64,000 nt of DNA from Nocardia mangyaensis (GCF_001886715.1 NZ_CP018082.1:5022001-5086000), one strand, 5' to 3'; positions 7,228 through 16,974 are shown, counted from the first letter of the stretch. Program-made: numbers and translations. The notes: generated from the sequence alone by a model not told the origin.

Positions 7228-8205
7228 GTGAAGGCAATCGTGCAGCGGGTTTACGGATCATCGGCGATGTTGGCGGTGGCCGATGTCGAGCGCCCGGAAG
7301 CGTCGGCGGGAGAGGTGCTGGTTCGGGTCCGTGCGGCGTCGGTGAACGCGCGAGATTGGCATGTGATGCGGGGGGATCCGAAGATCGCGCGGTGGATGGA
7401 TCGGTCGGTGTTCCGAGGCAAGGGGCCGGCGAACCTGGTGCAGGGCGGAGACTTCGCGGGGACGGTCGAGGCGGTGGGCGAAGGGGTCACCGATGTCGCG
7501 GTGGGCGACGAAGTGTTCGGGGAGGCGGTCAGCGGAGCGTTCGCGGAGTACCTCGCGGTACCGCGCGTCCTTCTCGACCGAAAGCCGAAGAATCTGAGCT
7601 TCGAACAAGCGGCGGCCGTGCCGCTGGCCGCCAACACGGCCCTGACCTGCCTGCGCCACCTCAACGCCGGGGAGCGGGTGTTGATCATCGGTGCCTCCGG
7701 TGGGGTCGGCACGTTCGCGGTCCAGATCGCCCGGGCCAGAGGTGCCGGGGTCACCGCGGTGTGCAGTACCCGCAATGTCGAGGCGGCACGGTCTCTCGGC
7801 GCCGGACACGTTTTCGACTACACCCGCGAGACCGTGACCGGCCGCTACGACACCGTTGTCGACCTGGCTGGCACGCGGGGCCTGCGCAAGCTCCTTCGCC
7901 TGGTCGAACCCACCGGCACCCTGGTCCTGTCCGGCGGCGGCAACTTCGACGGTGGCAGCTTGTTCGGTCCGGTTGGTTTGCTCGCGCTCGGCCAGCTGGC
8001 TCGGCCGTTCGTGAAACCGTCGATCCGTGGTCCGCTGGCTGCGCAGAGTCCAGCGTCGCTGACAGAGCTCCGCGAGCTCATCGAGTCGGGCGATGTCCGC
8101 CCGGCCATCGACCGGACCTATCCACTGGCCGAGACCCCCGCGGCCATCGACTACATGGAGTCCGAGCATGCCAGGGCGAAGATCGTGATCACCGTCGCCG
8201 CGTAG
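7228..8205 (+). CDS. NAD(P)-dependent medium-chain (quinone oxidoreductase-like) alcohol dehydrogenase
   Basis: 325 aa from the GTG at 7228. The frame opens earlier, but the family's usual start (VKAIVQRVYGSSAM) lies here. The N-terminal GroES-like domain contains VRVRAASVNARDWHVMRGDP and GGDFAGTVEAVGEGV. The Rossmann domain has the nucleotide-binding motif VLIIGASGGVGTFAVQIARA. The structural-zinc cysteines of classical alcohol dehydrogenases are absent, which fits the zinc-independent quinone-oxidoreductase-like branch. Substrate unknown. It stands alone after an IS-rich stretch, and the next genes are on the other strand. Confidence 0.8.
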   Translation: MKAIVQRVYGSSAMLAVADVERPEASAGEVLVRVRAASVNARDWHVMRGDPKIARWMDRSVFRGKGPANLVQGGDFAGTVEAVGEGVTDVAVGDEVFGEAVSGAFAEYLAVPRVLLDRKPKNLSFEQAAAVPLAANTALTCLRHLNAGERVLIIGASGGVGTFAVQIARARGAGVTAVCSTRNVEAARSLGAGHVFDYTRETVTGRYDTVVDLAGTRGLRKLLRLVEPTGTLVLSGGGNFDGGSLFGPVGLLALGQLARPFVKPSIRGPLAAQSPASLTELRELIESGDVRPAIDRTYPLAETPAAIDYMESEHARAKIVITVAA

Positions 8206-8311
8206 ACGGACATGGCCGGTGCGGCACGCGACGGCCGTGGCGCGGCGGGTTGTCGACACATCGCCTTCGGCGTAGTCGCGGACCGCGGGCTCACCCTCGA
8301 CGCCGGGGCAT

Positions 8312-8839
8312 TCACCCCCTCGCCGCGGCCGGGGCAGGTGCGGTGGCCCGCAGCACGACCCGCACGGTGATGTCCACCCAGCGTCCGATCAGCACGTTCG
8401 GTGCGCGCAGCCCGAGCTGCTTGCGGTCGAGCACCGCGTGCGCGGTCAGGGCGACGGTCGTGTCGGTGATGTCGAAGCCGTCGACGGTGAAGATCAGCGG
8501 CACCGTCCTCCCCCGCGCCGACGCGACACCGGCGACGCGCCATTGCCCGTCGGTGGTGGTGATGTCTTCGGCGGTGAACGTCATCCGTGGATGCCGGTCG
8601 AGGTCGAGGAACCGTGGTTTGCGCAGGTCCCGGTCGCGCCGGGGGTTGCCGGTGCTGATCGCGGCCAGGTCGACGACGCCCGACACCGTGATCGGTTGTC
8701 CGTCCGGCCCCAGCGCGAGCAGCCCCGCCCGCACCGGTACGTTCCCGTGTACCGCGCCACCGAAGTGGGCGACCTGGAAAACGGCGCCGCTGTGTTCGGG
8801 GTCGGCGGTCCACCGCGTCCCCGCGCCCATCAGGTTCAT
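8312..8839 (-). CDS. YceI-family lipid-binding protein
   Basis: 175 aa. The sequence follows the YceI lipocalin-like pattern from the start: TRWTADPEHSGAVFQVAHFG, then SGVVDLAAISTGNPRRDRDL, KPRFLDLDRHPRMTFTAEDI and a C-terminal beta-rich part. The family binds polyisoprenoid or other long amphiphilic chains in a beta barrel. No signal peptide is seen, so a cytoplasmic form is likely. It is second in a two-gene unit: its ATG overlaps the stop of the upstream gene by 4 bp (8836-8839), so translation is coupled. Confidence 0.85.
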   Translation of the reverse strand: MNLMGAGTRWTADPEHSGAVFQVAHFGGAVHGNVPVRAGLLALGPDGQPITVSGVVDLAAISTGNPRRDRDLRKPRFLDLDRHPRMTFTAEDITTTDGQWRVAGVASARGRTVPLIFTVDGFDITDTTVALTAHAVLDRKQLGLRAPNVLIGRWVDITVRVVLRATAPAPAAARG

Positions 8840-9171
8840 GACCGTGCTCCTTCGGCGTAGATGGTTGCCTGGTCGCGGTGCTCGTGAACCGGGTAGATCT
8901 CGACACGGTCCGGGCCAGGCAGCAGGGCCGGGTCCTCGTCCGGCAGCAGTGCGGTGGCGAGGATCGCGGTGCGAACGGCATCCAAGGTGGCTTCGGTTTC
9001 GGCGATGCCGATCAGCACGCCCGACCCATCGGCGCGGCGCAGTTCGTAGTAGTCGAGCAGGCCCGGCACGGAGGCGAGAGCGGGCCTGATCCGGTGGGTG
9101 GCGGCGAAGTCGGCGGCCGCCAGTTCGTCCGCGCTGCGTGGGCGGTCGAACCAGATGAGATGTGCGTACAT
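8836..9171 (-). CDS. Small dimeric alpha/beta-barrel (ABM/EthD-like) protein
   Basis: 111 aa from the ATG at 9171, preceded by an AGGAGCTG ribosome-binding site. The frame extends upstream, but that part is proline/arginine-rich shadow. The pattern MYAHLIWFDRPRSADELAAA, then LASVPGLLDYYELRRADGSG and ETEATLDAVR, is typical of one-domain ferredoxin-like monooxygenase or EthD-type folds that pair as dimers. No catalytic residue is diagnostic, so the reaction is unknown. It is cotranscribed with yceI through a 4-bp overlap. The pair points away from the LuxR-type gene at 9306. Confidence 0.55.
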   Translation of the reverse strand: MYAHLIWFDRPRSADELAAADFAATHRIRPALASVPGLLDYYELRRADGSGVLIGIAETEATLDAVRTAILATALLPDEDPALLPGPDRVEIYPVHEHRDQATIYAEGARS

Positions 9172-9305
9172 TATTTCAGCTCCTGACCTGTGATGATGCG
9201 ACTGATTCCAGCTTCGTCGCGCGCGGTCGTGCCCGGATCCGTGCCAGTACGGATTCGCGGTACTGAACTGTGTGACGCGCTGCGATTTCGGCGGATACTG
9301 GTGCG

Positions 9306-12235
9306 ATGCGGACTCCGTCGGTCGGACGGCATCAGGAGATCGCGCGGTTGCGCGCGGCGGTGCTGGCGGCTGGGTCGGGTGCGGGGCGGTTCGTGCTGGT
9401 GAGCGGCCCCGCCGGGATCGGCAAGTCATGGCTGACGGATCGAGCCGCCGAACTGGCGGCGGAGGCTGGCATGCGATCAACGCGCGGCAACGCCGTAGAC
9501 GACGTGGGGATGCCGCCGCTGTGGCCGTGGCGGCGGGCGGCCCGATCGCTCCCGGAGCTGACCGCCGCGCTGAACACGGTCACCGAGCCAGGTCGCGGCG
9601 CCGCCGAGCGACAATTCCGGATGTTCACCGAGGTCGCCGATGCGCTCACCGCCGCGGCCGCGCCGACCGGGCTCCTGCTGATTCTCGAAGACCTGCACTG
9701 GGCCGATCCGACTTCGCTGGCCCTGCTCGGCCACGTCGCGGCCCACACCGACCGGGCCCAACTGCTCATCGTGGCCACCGCGCGGGAACCGGCGGGCGAA
9801 ACCTTGCTCGCCTACGAACCCGACTGGCTGCGTCTGGCGCACACCCAATTGATCAGTGTCGGTCCGCTTTCCGAACAGGACGTGCGGTACTGGCTCGAAT
9901 GTCATGGCCTCCGTACCGATTACGCGGCCCGCGTGCACGCCCGCACCGACGGCAACCCGCTGCTGGTCCGCCTGGTCATCGAATCGGACCCGGCGCAGTC
10001 GGATGATCCACTGGTCGCGGTTCCCGGCTTCCGCCGCCTGGTTCTCACCCAGCTCGACCGTCTTTCGGCCGAGGATGTCGACATCCTCGGTGCCGCGAGT
10101 ATGCTCGGGGAACGGATCGATGTGGATGTCCTCACCGCCGTCGTCACCACCGTGGGCGACCCGCCCCAGCGGGGCACACCCGGCGAAACCTCGGCGCGGA
10201 CGGAGCATCGCGGCAGCCCCGCCGAGGACGGTCGCGGCGGCGCACGGACGGTCGGCCGCGCAGCCGCGTGCTAAGGGCCATCGATGCGGCGACCGCCGCC
10301 GGTATCGTGCGTCGCTTCGCGGATGACACCAGCGGATTCACCCACGCGTTGATTCGGGACGCGGTGTACGCCGACCTCACACCCTCGCGACGGACCGCCC
10401 TTCATCGTGCGGCCGCCACCGCCCTGACCGAGCGCCGCGGCCCGGATTCCGCTGTCGCGGGGGTGATCGCGACGCATTGGCGACGCGCGAGTGCCCGCGC
10501 GGAGTCACCACCGTGCCTGGACTGGTCGCGACGGGCGGCGCGTTCGGCGCGCGAGGCGGCCGCCTACGCGGAGGCGATCCGGTTCGGGCAGTGGGCGATC
10601 GACGCCGCCGGGTCGACGGCGACCGAGGCCGAACGTGCCGAGCTGCTCATCGATCTGGCTCGTGACGAGTTCGCCGCGGGCCGGATCACGGACAGCCTCG
10701 AGCGTTGTGTTCGAGCCGGCGCCCTGGCCGAGAGCGCGGGCAGGCCCGATCTGCTGGCCGAAGCCGGTCTCGTCGTCCACGGCGTGACCGCCCCGACGGT
10801 CATGACTCAGCTGGATCAGCTCTGTGGCAGGGCTCTACACCAGCTCGACCCGGCCGAGCACGCCGATCTGATCGCGCGGATTCTAGCCCAGTACGCCCTG
10901 TCGGCCGCCGATCGCGGCGCGGGCGCACAGGCAAGGGAACTGTCGGAACGGGCGATGCGCGCCGCGGCGCGATCCACCGACCCCGACGTTGCCCTGGACG
11001 TGATCCACGCGCGGCATCTGGCGTCATCGAGCCTCGAATTCCTGGACGAGAGAATCGAACTGGCGGCCAGGGCGGTCGAGATCGCCGCCGACGCCGAACA
11101 ACCACTCGCCCAGCTCTGGGGATACGCGTGGACGGCCGACGCCGCCCTGCAACGCGGCGACCTCACCGCCTTCGACGCCGCGCTCGACCACATCGAACTC
11201 CTGACCGACCGGCGTCGCCTCCCGATCGCCCGCTGGCATCTGCTTCGCTTGCGCGCGACGCGATCGGTGCTCGTCGGTGAGCTCGCCGCGAGCCTCGAAT
11301 ACGATTCCGCCGCGCACGAACTGGCCGTCGGCATCGGCGACCTCTCGCTCGCGGGCCTGCACCACGCGTTCCGCGGTATGTACGCGGCGATCGTCGGCCA
11401 CGTCGAGCGCGCCGAACTCGACGCCGCTGTCACCGCGCTCGCCGTCGCACCGAAGATTCCTATCGCGCAACTGTTCGCGCCGATGATGCACGCGCTCGCC
11501 GGGGATCTCGACGAGGCACGTGCGCTGTTCGAACCGTTGCGGACGCTGCCCGACACGCTCGAGGTCGGCCCGCGCTGGGCAGGCACCATGCACTCGGTGG
11601 GGATCGTCGCCGGACTCCTCGACGACACCGTCACCGCCGACCGTGTCTACCGGGTGTACCGCGGCGTGGAACAGCACTACTCCGCCGACGGCACCGGGGC
11701 ACTGATCTGTGTCGGCTCGCTGGCCCGAGTACGCGCCGACAATGCCAGGGTGGCCGGCCACCTCGACGAGGCTGTCGCGCTCTACCACCGCGGCCTCGCG
11801 ATGGACGCCGCGATCGGTGCCAAACCCTTCGTCGCCCTCGGACATCTCGGCCTCGCTCGCACTCATCTGGCACGGGCCATCCAGCCCGGCGCACATGCTC
11901 GCGAGGTGTGCGCCGACCTGCGTGCTGCCCGTACCGCCGCCGAGCAGGCCGCCGCGGTGTTCCGTCGTCTCGGCATGTCTTACCGCTTGCTCGAAACCGA
12001 TGCGCTGCTGACCGAGGTCACCACCGCCACCCGCGCTGCCGACCCGCTCACCGCCCGCGAACGCGAGGTGCACGACTTGGTCGCCTGCGGCCTCTCCAAT
12101 CGCGAAATCGCCACTCGACTGGTGCTTTCCGAACGCACCGTCGAATCCCATGTGCGCAATATCCTCGCCAAACTCGGGATCGCCGCCCGCACCGAGATCC
12201 CCCGCAGACCGGCCGAAAGCCCGCATTCCGGATAG
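9306..12235 (+). pseudogene. LuxR-family AAA/STAND regulator (LAL type), split by a frameshift
   Basis: The first frame (9306-10274) has a P-loop (LVSGPAGIGKSWLTDRA), a Walker B (LLLILEDLHWADPTS) and the NB-ARC-like lid region. The second frame (10268-12235) starts inside the winged-helix part ([20 protein letters not shown]), continues through a TPR-like helical region, and ends with a LuxR helix-turn-helix ([38 protein letters not shown]). Family members are single proteins of about 900-970 aa, so this is one gene. About 90 bp at 10165-10260 encode no recognisable sequence in either frame and are very GC-rich, which suggests a short insertion as well as a phase change. If real, the regulator is dead or made as two pieces; a sequencing error is possible. 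Confidence 0.8.
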
Positions 12236-12243
12236 CACCGACA

Positions 12244-12278
12244 GGTTGCGCGGAACGGGCGCGGTCGGGCGCGCAACC
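12244..12278. terminator. Candidate hairpin between convergent genes
   Basis: GGTTGCGC (12244-12251) pairs with GCGCAACC (12271-12278) across a 19-base GC-rich spacer. It lies between the LuxR-type gene stop (12235) and the hydrolase stop (12314). There is no T-run, as is common for actinobacterial terminators. Confidence 0.45.
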
Positions 12279-12313
12279 GGCTCGGCCTGCCGGCCCCGAC
12301 AGACCCCGGCTCA

Positions 12314-13333
12314 TCAGCCGTCGAGGAAGCGCAGCAGTTCGGCGGTGACGAACTCAGGGTTCTCCTCGACGAGCCAGTGCCCCGCGTTCGGGACATCCGC
12401 CGCCCGCACGATGTCGGTCATCATCGGGGCCACGGTTGCGCGGACTTGGTCGAGCTGTCCCTGGGCGGTCAGCAGCAGGGCCGGGACCCGGACCGGTGCG
12501 GTCGTCACGGTGTCGCGTACGTCCTGGTCGAGGGCGCGGTAGAGCTCGAAGCCACCGGTCAGCGTCTCGGGGCGGGTGTAGGTTCGGGCGCACTCATCGA
12601 TTTCGGCCTCGGTGAACGGGGAGCGGTTCGACGTTCCGCCGAAAGCCGTTCCGCCGAACGCGACCTGGGGGTAGAACAGCGCCAGGTAGTCGCGGACGTC
12701 GTCACCGACCACCGCCTCGGGCACCCGCGGCTGGGAGTGGAAGGCGATATGCCAGCTCATCGCACGGTAGGTGGCGGCGTCGATCGCGGGGCCCGGCAGG
12801 GGGAGGTCGAGGTAGCCGAGTCGTGCGGTGTCGGCCGGGAATTGGGCGGCGTACTGAAACGCGACCGCGGCACCGAAATCGTGTCCGACGATGTGGGCGT
12901 CGCGCACGCCGAGCTGTTCGGCGATCAGGGTGTGGATGTATCGCGCGAGGGTGGCTTTGTCGTAGCCGGCCGGTGTACCGGTGCTGTCACCGAGTCCGGG
13001 GAGGTCGACGGCGTAGACCGTGTGGTGTTCGGCGAGCGCGGGAATGATCGGCCACCAGCCGTACCAGGTCTGCGGCCACCCGTGGATCAGCACCACCGGG
13101 GTACCGCTACCTCCGGTGACGTAGTGCATGCGGACGCCGTCGACATCGGCGAATTCGTGGCGGAAGCTGTTCTGGAACTCGGGGTCGTTGTGGGTGACGG
13201 CGGCGTAGGAGGGAATCTCGGCGGCGGGCGTGGTGCACGCCGCGGTTCCGAGCATGAGCAGCAAGGTGAGCGCGGCGGCCGCTACGGTGCGCGCTGATCG
13301 GCGCGATGGTGGCCGGGTTGCGGTGGTCATCAT
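12314..13333 (-). CDS. Exported epoxide-hydrolase-like alpha/beta hydrolase
   Basis: 339 aa from the ATG at 13333 (CCAGGACGG upstream). The N-terminus is a signal sequence (RTVAAAALTLLLMLGTAACT) with a possible lipobox cysteine. The fold has the oxyanion motif LIHGWPQTWYGW and the nucleophile elbow AHIVGHDFGAAVAFQYA, where Asp in GHDFGA is the nucleophile of epoxide hydrolases and dehalogenases. The late part NAGHWLVEENPEFV carries the catalytic His. The extracytoplasmic location and Asp nucleophile suggest detoxification or use of epoxides or similar xenobiotics. It is divergent from the XRE-cupin regulator at 13447 with 113 bp between starts, so that regulator may control it. Confidence 0.85.
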   Translation of the reverse strand: MMTTATRPPSRRSARTVAAAALTLLLMLGTAACTTPAAEIPSYAAVTHNDPEFQNSFRHEFADVDGVRMHYVTGGSGTPVVLIHGWPQTWYGWWPIIPALAEHHTVYAVDLPGLGDSTGTPAGYDKATLARYIHTLIAEQLGVRDAHIVGHDFGAAVAFQYAAQFPADTARLGYLDLPLPGPAIDAATYRAMSWHIAFHSQPRVPEAVVGDDVRDYLALFYPQVAFGGTAFGGTSNRSPFTEAEIDECARTYTRPETLTGGFELYRALDQDVRDTVTTAPVRVPALLLTAQGQLDQVRATVAPMMTDIVRAADVPNAGHWLVEENPEFVTAELLRFLDG

Positions 13334-13419
13334 GATCCGTCCTGGGAGAGGTGGGGTTCCGGGGGCGCCTTGGGTCGGGACGTATTCAGTCTTTCGGGCC
13401 CCCGGTCGCCTGGCACGAA

Positions 13420-13440
13420 ATCTTGCGGTTCCGGCAAGAT
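13420..13440. promoter_or_regulatory. Inverted repeat in the divergent hydrolase/XRE-cupin promoter region
   Basis: ATCTTGC (13420-13426) and GCAAGAT (13434-13440) are perfect 7-bp arms with a 7-bp spacer, 6 bp before the regulator's ATG. A site this close to an XRE gene fits autorepression and possible control of the divergent hydrolase. This is inference from position and symmetry only. Confidence 0.5.
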
Positions 13441-13446
13441 GGCTGG

Positions 13447-14046
13447 ATGGACCGTGAAACGGAAGACGTTCTCGACGTGGTGGGTCCGCGATTGCGCGCA
13501 CTGCGCCGCGACCGCGGGATCACCCTCGCCGACCTGGCCGAGAAGACGGGAGTGTCGGAGAGCACCCTGTCCCGGCTGGAGAGCGGGCAGCGCCGGGCGA
13601 GCTTGGAATTACTGCTCCCGCTGGCGCGGACCTACGATGTCCCGTTGGACGATCTCGTGGGTGCCCCGCGCACCGGCGATCCCCGGATCCATCTGAAACC
13701 GATCCGGCGGTCCGGGTTGGTGTACATCCCGCTGACCCGTCGGCCGGGTGGGGTGCAGGCGTTCAAGATGATGATCCCGGCCCGGCCGCACCCGGTGGAA
13801 CCGACCCCACAGACGCATGACGGTTTCGAATGGCTGTATGTCCTCAACGGCCGCCTGCGGCTGATCGTGGGTGACCGCGACCTGACCCTGCCGTCCGGCG
13901 AGGCCGCCGAGTTCGACACCGCCCTGCCCCACTGGCTGGGTAGCGCCGACGGCGGTGCGGTCGAGTTGCTCATTCTGTTCGGCTCGCACGGAACGCGTGC
14001 GCATGTGCGCCCCGGCCCGCAGCGGTCCGAGGACGATGCGCAGTGA
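13447..14046 (+). CDS. XRE-family regulator with C-terminal cupin sensor domain
   Basis: 199 aa, ATG at 13447. Residues 10-65 form an XRE helix-turn-helix (RLRALRRDRGITLADLAEKT, SESTLSRLESGQRRASLELL). Residues 120-190 are a cupin barrel with HDGFEWLYVLNGRLRLIVGD and a late LPHWLGSA part, the metal- or ligand-binding domain. Such HTH-cupin proteins usually sense a small molecule and control a nearby catabolic or detoxifying gene. Here the best candidate target is the divergent exported hydrolase. An inverted repeat lies directly upstream of the start. Confidence 0.88.
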   Translation: MDRETEDVLDVVGPRLRALRRDRGITLADLAEKTGVSESTLSRLESGQRRASLELLLPLARTYDVPLDDLVGAPRTGDPRIHLKPIRRSGLVYIPLTRRPGGVQAFKMMIPARPHPVEPTPQTHDGFEWLYVLNGRLRLIVGDRDLTLPSGEAAEFDTALPHWLGSADGGAVELLILFGSHGTRAHVRPGPQRSEDDAQ

Positions 14047-14525
14047 GACGGGTGCTCCGACGGCCCGCGGTCTCGCTACCTGCGGACCATCGGGTGTTCA
14101 CGCGACGATGTCGGCGATCACCTCGCCGGGCCAGCCCGATCCGACGACGACGACCTCGACATCACAGGGCAACGAACACCGCGCTGGACCAGAACCCGAC
14201 CGGTCCTCCCCCACGCCGACGGTCTTCACCCACCCCGGGATGCCACACGGCGACGACTGGCTCGACAACCTGCCCGCCTGGTTCCACAACGGCCGCAACG
14301 GCTACGACATCCGGCTGGTCCGCGACCTCGCCGCCGTCGGGATACGGACCTACGGACTCAGCGACCTCGCGAAAATCCCCACGATCCCACCCGTCTGGTC
14401 GAGAGCCATCCGCCCACAAGGGATGGCTCGACCGCTCTGATATAACTGCGACCGATCGCTAGAACCTGTCTGTGTCGGCGAGCCACCCTTGTCAATCGTC
14501 CCTCAAGCCGAGATCGGGTTGCGGT
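14047..14525 (+). other. Intergenic region with a possible gene fragment
   Basis: One plus-strand frame at about 14214-14440 reads with natural composition (VFTHPGMPHGDDWLDNLPAW, FHNGRNGYDIRLVRDLAAVG, RTYGLSDLAKIPTIPPVW) and ends in a stop. It lacks a start and its upstream part is low-quality sequence, so it looks like the tail of a lost gene. I cannot name it. The rest up to the IS110 start shows nothing. Confidence 0.35.
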
Positions 14526-15520
14526 ATGGCACAGAACATCTGGAGCGGCGTCGACATCGGGAAGTCGGCTCATCATTGCATCGTCATGGATGACGCCGGC
14601 AAGCAGCTGTTGTCTCGACGTGTCCCCAACACCGAGGCCGACCTGAACGTTCTGATCGACGATGTCCTAGGGCTCGCCGACGGCGGCGTAGCCTGGGCCG
14701 CCGATCTCAACCGCGGCCCCGCTTCGCTGCTGCTCACTCTGTTGCACAACCGTCAACAGCGGGTGATCTACCTGGCAGGTCGAAGGTTCCATCATGCCGC
14801 GGAGTTGTATCGCGGTGAGGTGAAGAGTGATGCCAAGGATGCCGCCGTACTCGCTGATCACGCCCGGTCGTCTCTAGATCCGCACTACCTGCCGCCGGCG
14901 GATACTGCTGCACGCCATTTGAAGGTGCTCACGGCCCGTCGCAGCATGTTGAGGAGGACCGTGTCCGCGCGATCAATCGTCTGAGAGGGTTGCTGACCGA
15001 GTCCTTCCAGCCCTCGACGCGAGTTTCAGTTCGCCAGAAGCGCGGCAGCGGTCATGCTGGTCAGCCAGTACCAGACGCCAACGGCGATCCTCCAGGCCGG
15101 AGCGGCCGGGATCGAGGCGTGGCTACAGAGTCAGGGTGCCCGTTGCTCACGCAAAATCGCTGTCGCCGCAGTCGAAGCGGCACAGAAGCAGACTGTTCAG
15201 ATCCCCGGGGAACAGCTCGCAGGCGTGATCATCGGACAAATCGCAGACGACATCCTGTTACTCGACACCGCGATTGCCCAAGTCGAGCGGTCCGTGGAGG
15301 CCATCCTCAGGCGACACCCCTACACCCCCATCGTGTCGAGTATGCCGGGTTTCGGCCATGTCCTTACCGGTGAGTTCCTGGCGCAAACGGGCGGGAACAT
15401 CCAGAACTACCGCAGCGCGAACCATCTGGCCTCCTGCTCGGGCAGTGTCTCCAGTGTCCAAGGACTCAGGGGCAACATCATGGGCAACAATCGTCGGCCC
15501 CGCCACTACGATCGACGGTT
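14526..15520 (+). pseudogene. IS110-family transposase, broken by several lesions
   Basis: ATG at 14526. The N-terminal DEDD RuvC-like domain is recognisable (WSGVDIGKSAHHCIVMDDAG, EVKSDAKDAAVLADHAR). At about 14960-15050 two frame changes are needed to go from RAINRLRGLLTESF to FARSAAAVMLVSQYQT. The C-terminal transposase_20 part then reads FLAQTGGNIQNYRSANHLAS up to GNNRRPRHYDRRL. After about 15515 homology stops, so the last part including the conserved C-terminal serine region is lost. Intact IS110 transposases are about 400 aa; this copy is inactive. Its outer borders are not clear because IS110 elements lack long terminal repeats. Confidence 0.8.
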
Positions 15521-15717
15521 GCTGCGCGTCTGGCGACCTGATCGAGAACGCGCTCGATCTCTACAACAACGAGACACTCTTTGTCGAGAACGCCTATTGC
15601 GACCTGCGCCAACTTCAGCTCTACGCCGAGATCCATCACCGCCTCACCAGCCGCTACCTCGGCCGCCACGGCTACGCCCACCGGTGGCCAGAAGTCCGGT
15701 CCTGGACATGGCCCTGA
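15520..15717 (+). pseudogene. C-terminal fragment of an unidentified protein fused to the IS110 remnant
   Basis: Right where the IS110 homology ends, another frame gives a natural-looking sequence: SGDLIENALDLYNNETLFVE, then NAYCDLRQLQLYAEIHHRLT and a tail ending EVRSWTWP. It has no start of its own and is best seen as the end of a gene whose front was removed by the IS110-linked rearrangement. Family not recognised. Confidence 0.4.
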
Positions 15718-15920
15718 TGATCCCTCTCCCTCGGGCAGAAACGTAGCCTTCGGTCGGCACCTCGCGGAGGAGTAGCGGATTTCTGGCGCTTTGATGTCGC
15801 GGGCGTTCGAGATCACTGCGGCCGAGCCGTGGTTGCGGTCGGATATGGCCTGCCGTCAGGGGCACGGGATACAGCCGGGGTCTTCCGTTTTCGATCTCGC
15901 TACGCCGCCCCGGAGCGCGA

Positions 15921-16511
15921 TCAGTCGGCGAAACGAACTACGGTCGCCTTGCGGAGCTGACCATGGAAACGGTCGCCGACCTCGTAGTCGACTCGAACCC
16001 CTGGGGCGATCGCCGACAGGTCCCCGACGAATTCGTGCTCGGAGAACCACACATCGCCCGCCGGGTCAGCGATCACGCCGACGAACCAATATCCCAGCCA
16101 CCACCGGACCACCGCGTCCAGTGAACTGTCCGGTCGGTGGGCCCCGCCCGCCTGACCGTACGGGACCACCACACCTGGCTCACTCTCCCGGTGCCACCCG
16201 GAATCGCCTGGAACCAGCGGCTGGTCACCCTGGCCCTGATCTTCGGGCCAGATCATCCCGGTCTTGGACAGGATGTCGTCCTGAATGTGGCTGGCCAGCT
16301 GGCAAGCCACCGACTCCGGCGCAACCCCGGCAGCGGGACGGTATCCCATCTCGATCCCCAGATCGGGAACCCGGATACCGATCGAACTCGTAGCGGTTTC
16401 GCCGCCTAACCGATCATCGGTCTCGGCATCGATCTGCACCTCATAGCCCAGTGCGTTCGCTATGTCATCAGCCAAAAGTCGCGCCCCGACAACAGCGTTG
16501 GACTCAGTCAT
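15921..16511 (-). CDS. Hypothetical protein with C-terminal cold-shock-like (OB-fold) segment
   Basis: 196 aa from the ATG at 16511, preceded by GTGGAAA. The N-terminal part (ESNAVVGARLLADDIANALG, SIGIRVPDLGIEMGYRP) is not recognised. Residues about 148-195 (GYWFVGVIADPAGDVWFSEH, LSAIAPGVRVDYEVGDRF, LRKATVVRF) follow the order of a cold-shock domain: a Gly-x-Ile strand, an FSEHEF-like loop in place of FVHxS, then a strand with VxYEVG and a closing AxxV. The canonical RNP motifs are degenerate, so nucleic-acid binding is uncertain. It lies 22 bp beyond a secreted-protein gene on the same strand and may share its transcript. Confidence 0.55.
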   Translation of the reverse strand: MTESNAVVGARLLADDIANALGYEVQIDAETDDRLGGETATSSIGIRVPDLGIEMGYRPAAGVAPESVACQLASHIQDDILSKTGMIWPEDQGQGDQPLVPGDSGWHRESEPGVVVPYGQAGGAHRPDSSLDAVVRWWLGYWFVGVIADPAGDVWFSEHEFVGDLSAIAPGVRVDYEVGDRFHGQLRKATVVRFAD

Positions 16512-16533
16512 TTCCACGATTCTTCCACACCTC

Positions 16534-16974
16534 CTACGGAATGCGGCATCTGTTGAGCGGGGTGACGTACAGGTTCCTACCCGCCGCGTGGGCAGCCTCA
16601 ACGTGGAACACGTCACCGGAGTTGTACCGGGTGACCCCGTCGCGGTAGCGACGAAACGCCGAATGCAAGTTGTCGTCCTTGACGTTCCATTGCGGACCCT
16701 CCGGCGCGGTGCTGTTGATGAACACCGTCCAGTCGTAGCGGCCTGGAACATCGGCATGGACGTTGATGAACCACGCCCAGCTGATAACTCCGATGGGGTC
16801 GCCGTCGTTCGACCGCCGCGTGTCCACGGTCAACTTGCCCCACTGGGCGTTGACCACATAGTTCTGGCAGGTCGGAAGACTTTGCGCTCGTGCCAACCCC
16901 GGCTCGACCAACCCCGTTGCGAGAATCCCGAGAAGCAATGCACAGGCCCGAACGGGCCGACTGTTCCGAATCAT
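16534..16974 (-). CDS. Small secreted protein, unknown function
   Basis: 146 aa from the ATG at 16974, with GGGGGTACAGC before it. The N-terminus is a signal peptide (RACALLLGILATGLVEPGLA followed by RAQS), probably cleaved after ARA. The mature part of about 115 residues is rich in Trp, Tyr and Asn (WGKLTVDTRRSNDGDPIGVI, SWAWFINVHADVPGRYDWTV) and has two cysteines, one at each end, that could form a disulfide. This looks like a small beta-rich secreted domain. No family recognised. The following gene (15921-16511) is 22 bp downstream on the same strand. Confidence 0.6.
   Translation of the reverse strand: MIRNSRPVRACALLLGILATGLVEPGLARAQSLPTCQNYVVNAQWGKLTVDTRRSNDGDPIGVISWAWFINVHADVPGRYDWTVFINSTAPEGPQWNVKDDNLHSAFRRYRDGVTRYNSGDVFHVEAAHAAGRNLYVTPLNRCRIP

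Noticed and set aside
11024..12238. Long minus-strand frame of about 400 codons
   Set aside because: It is the antisense shadow of the LuxR-type gene; the plus strand carries the real domains.
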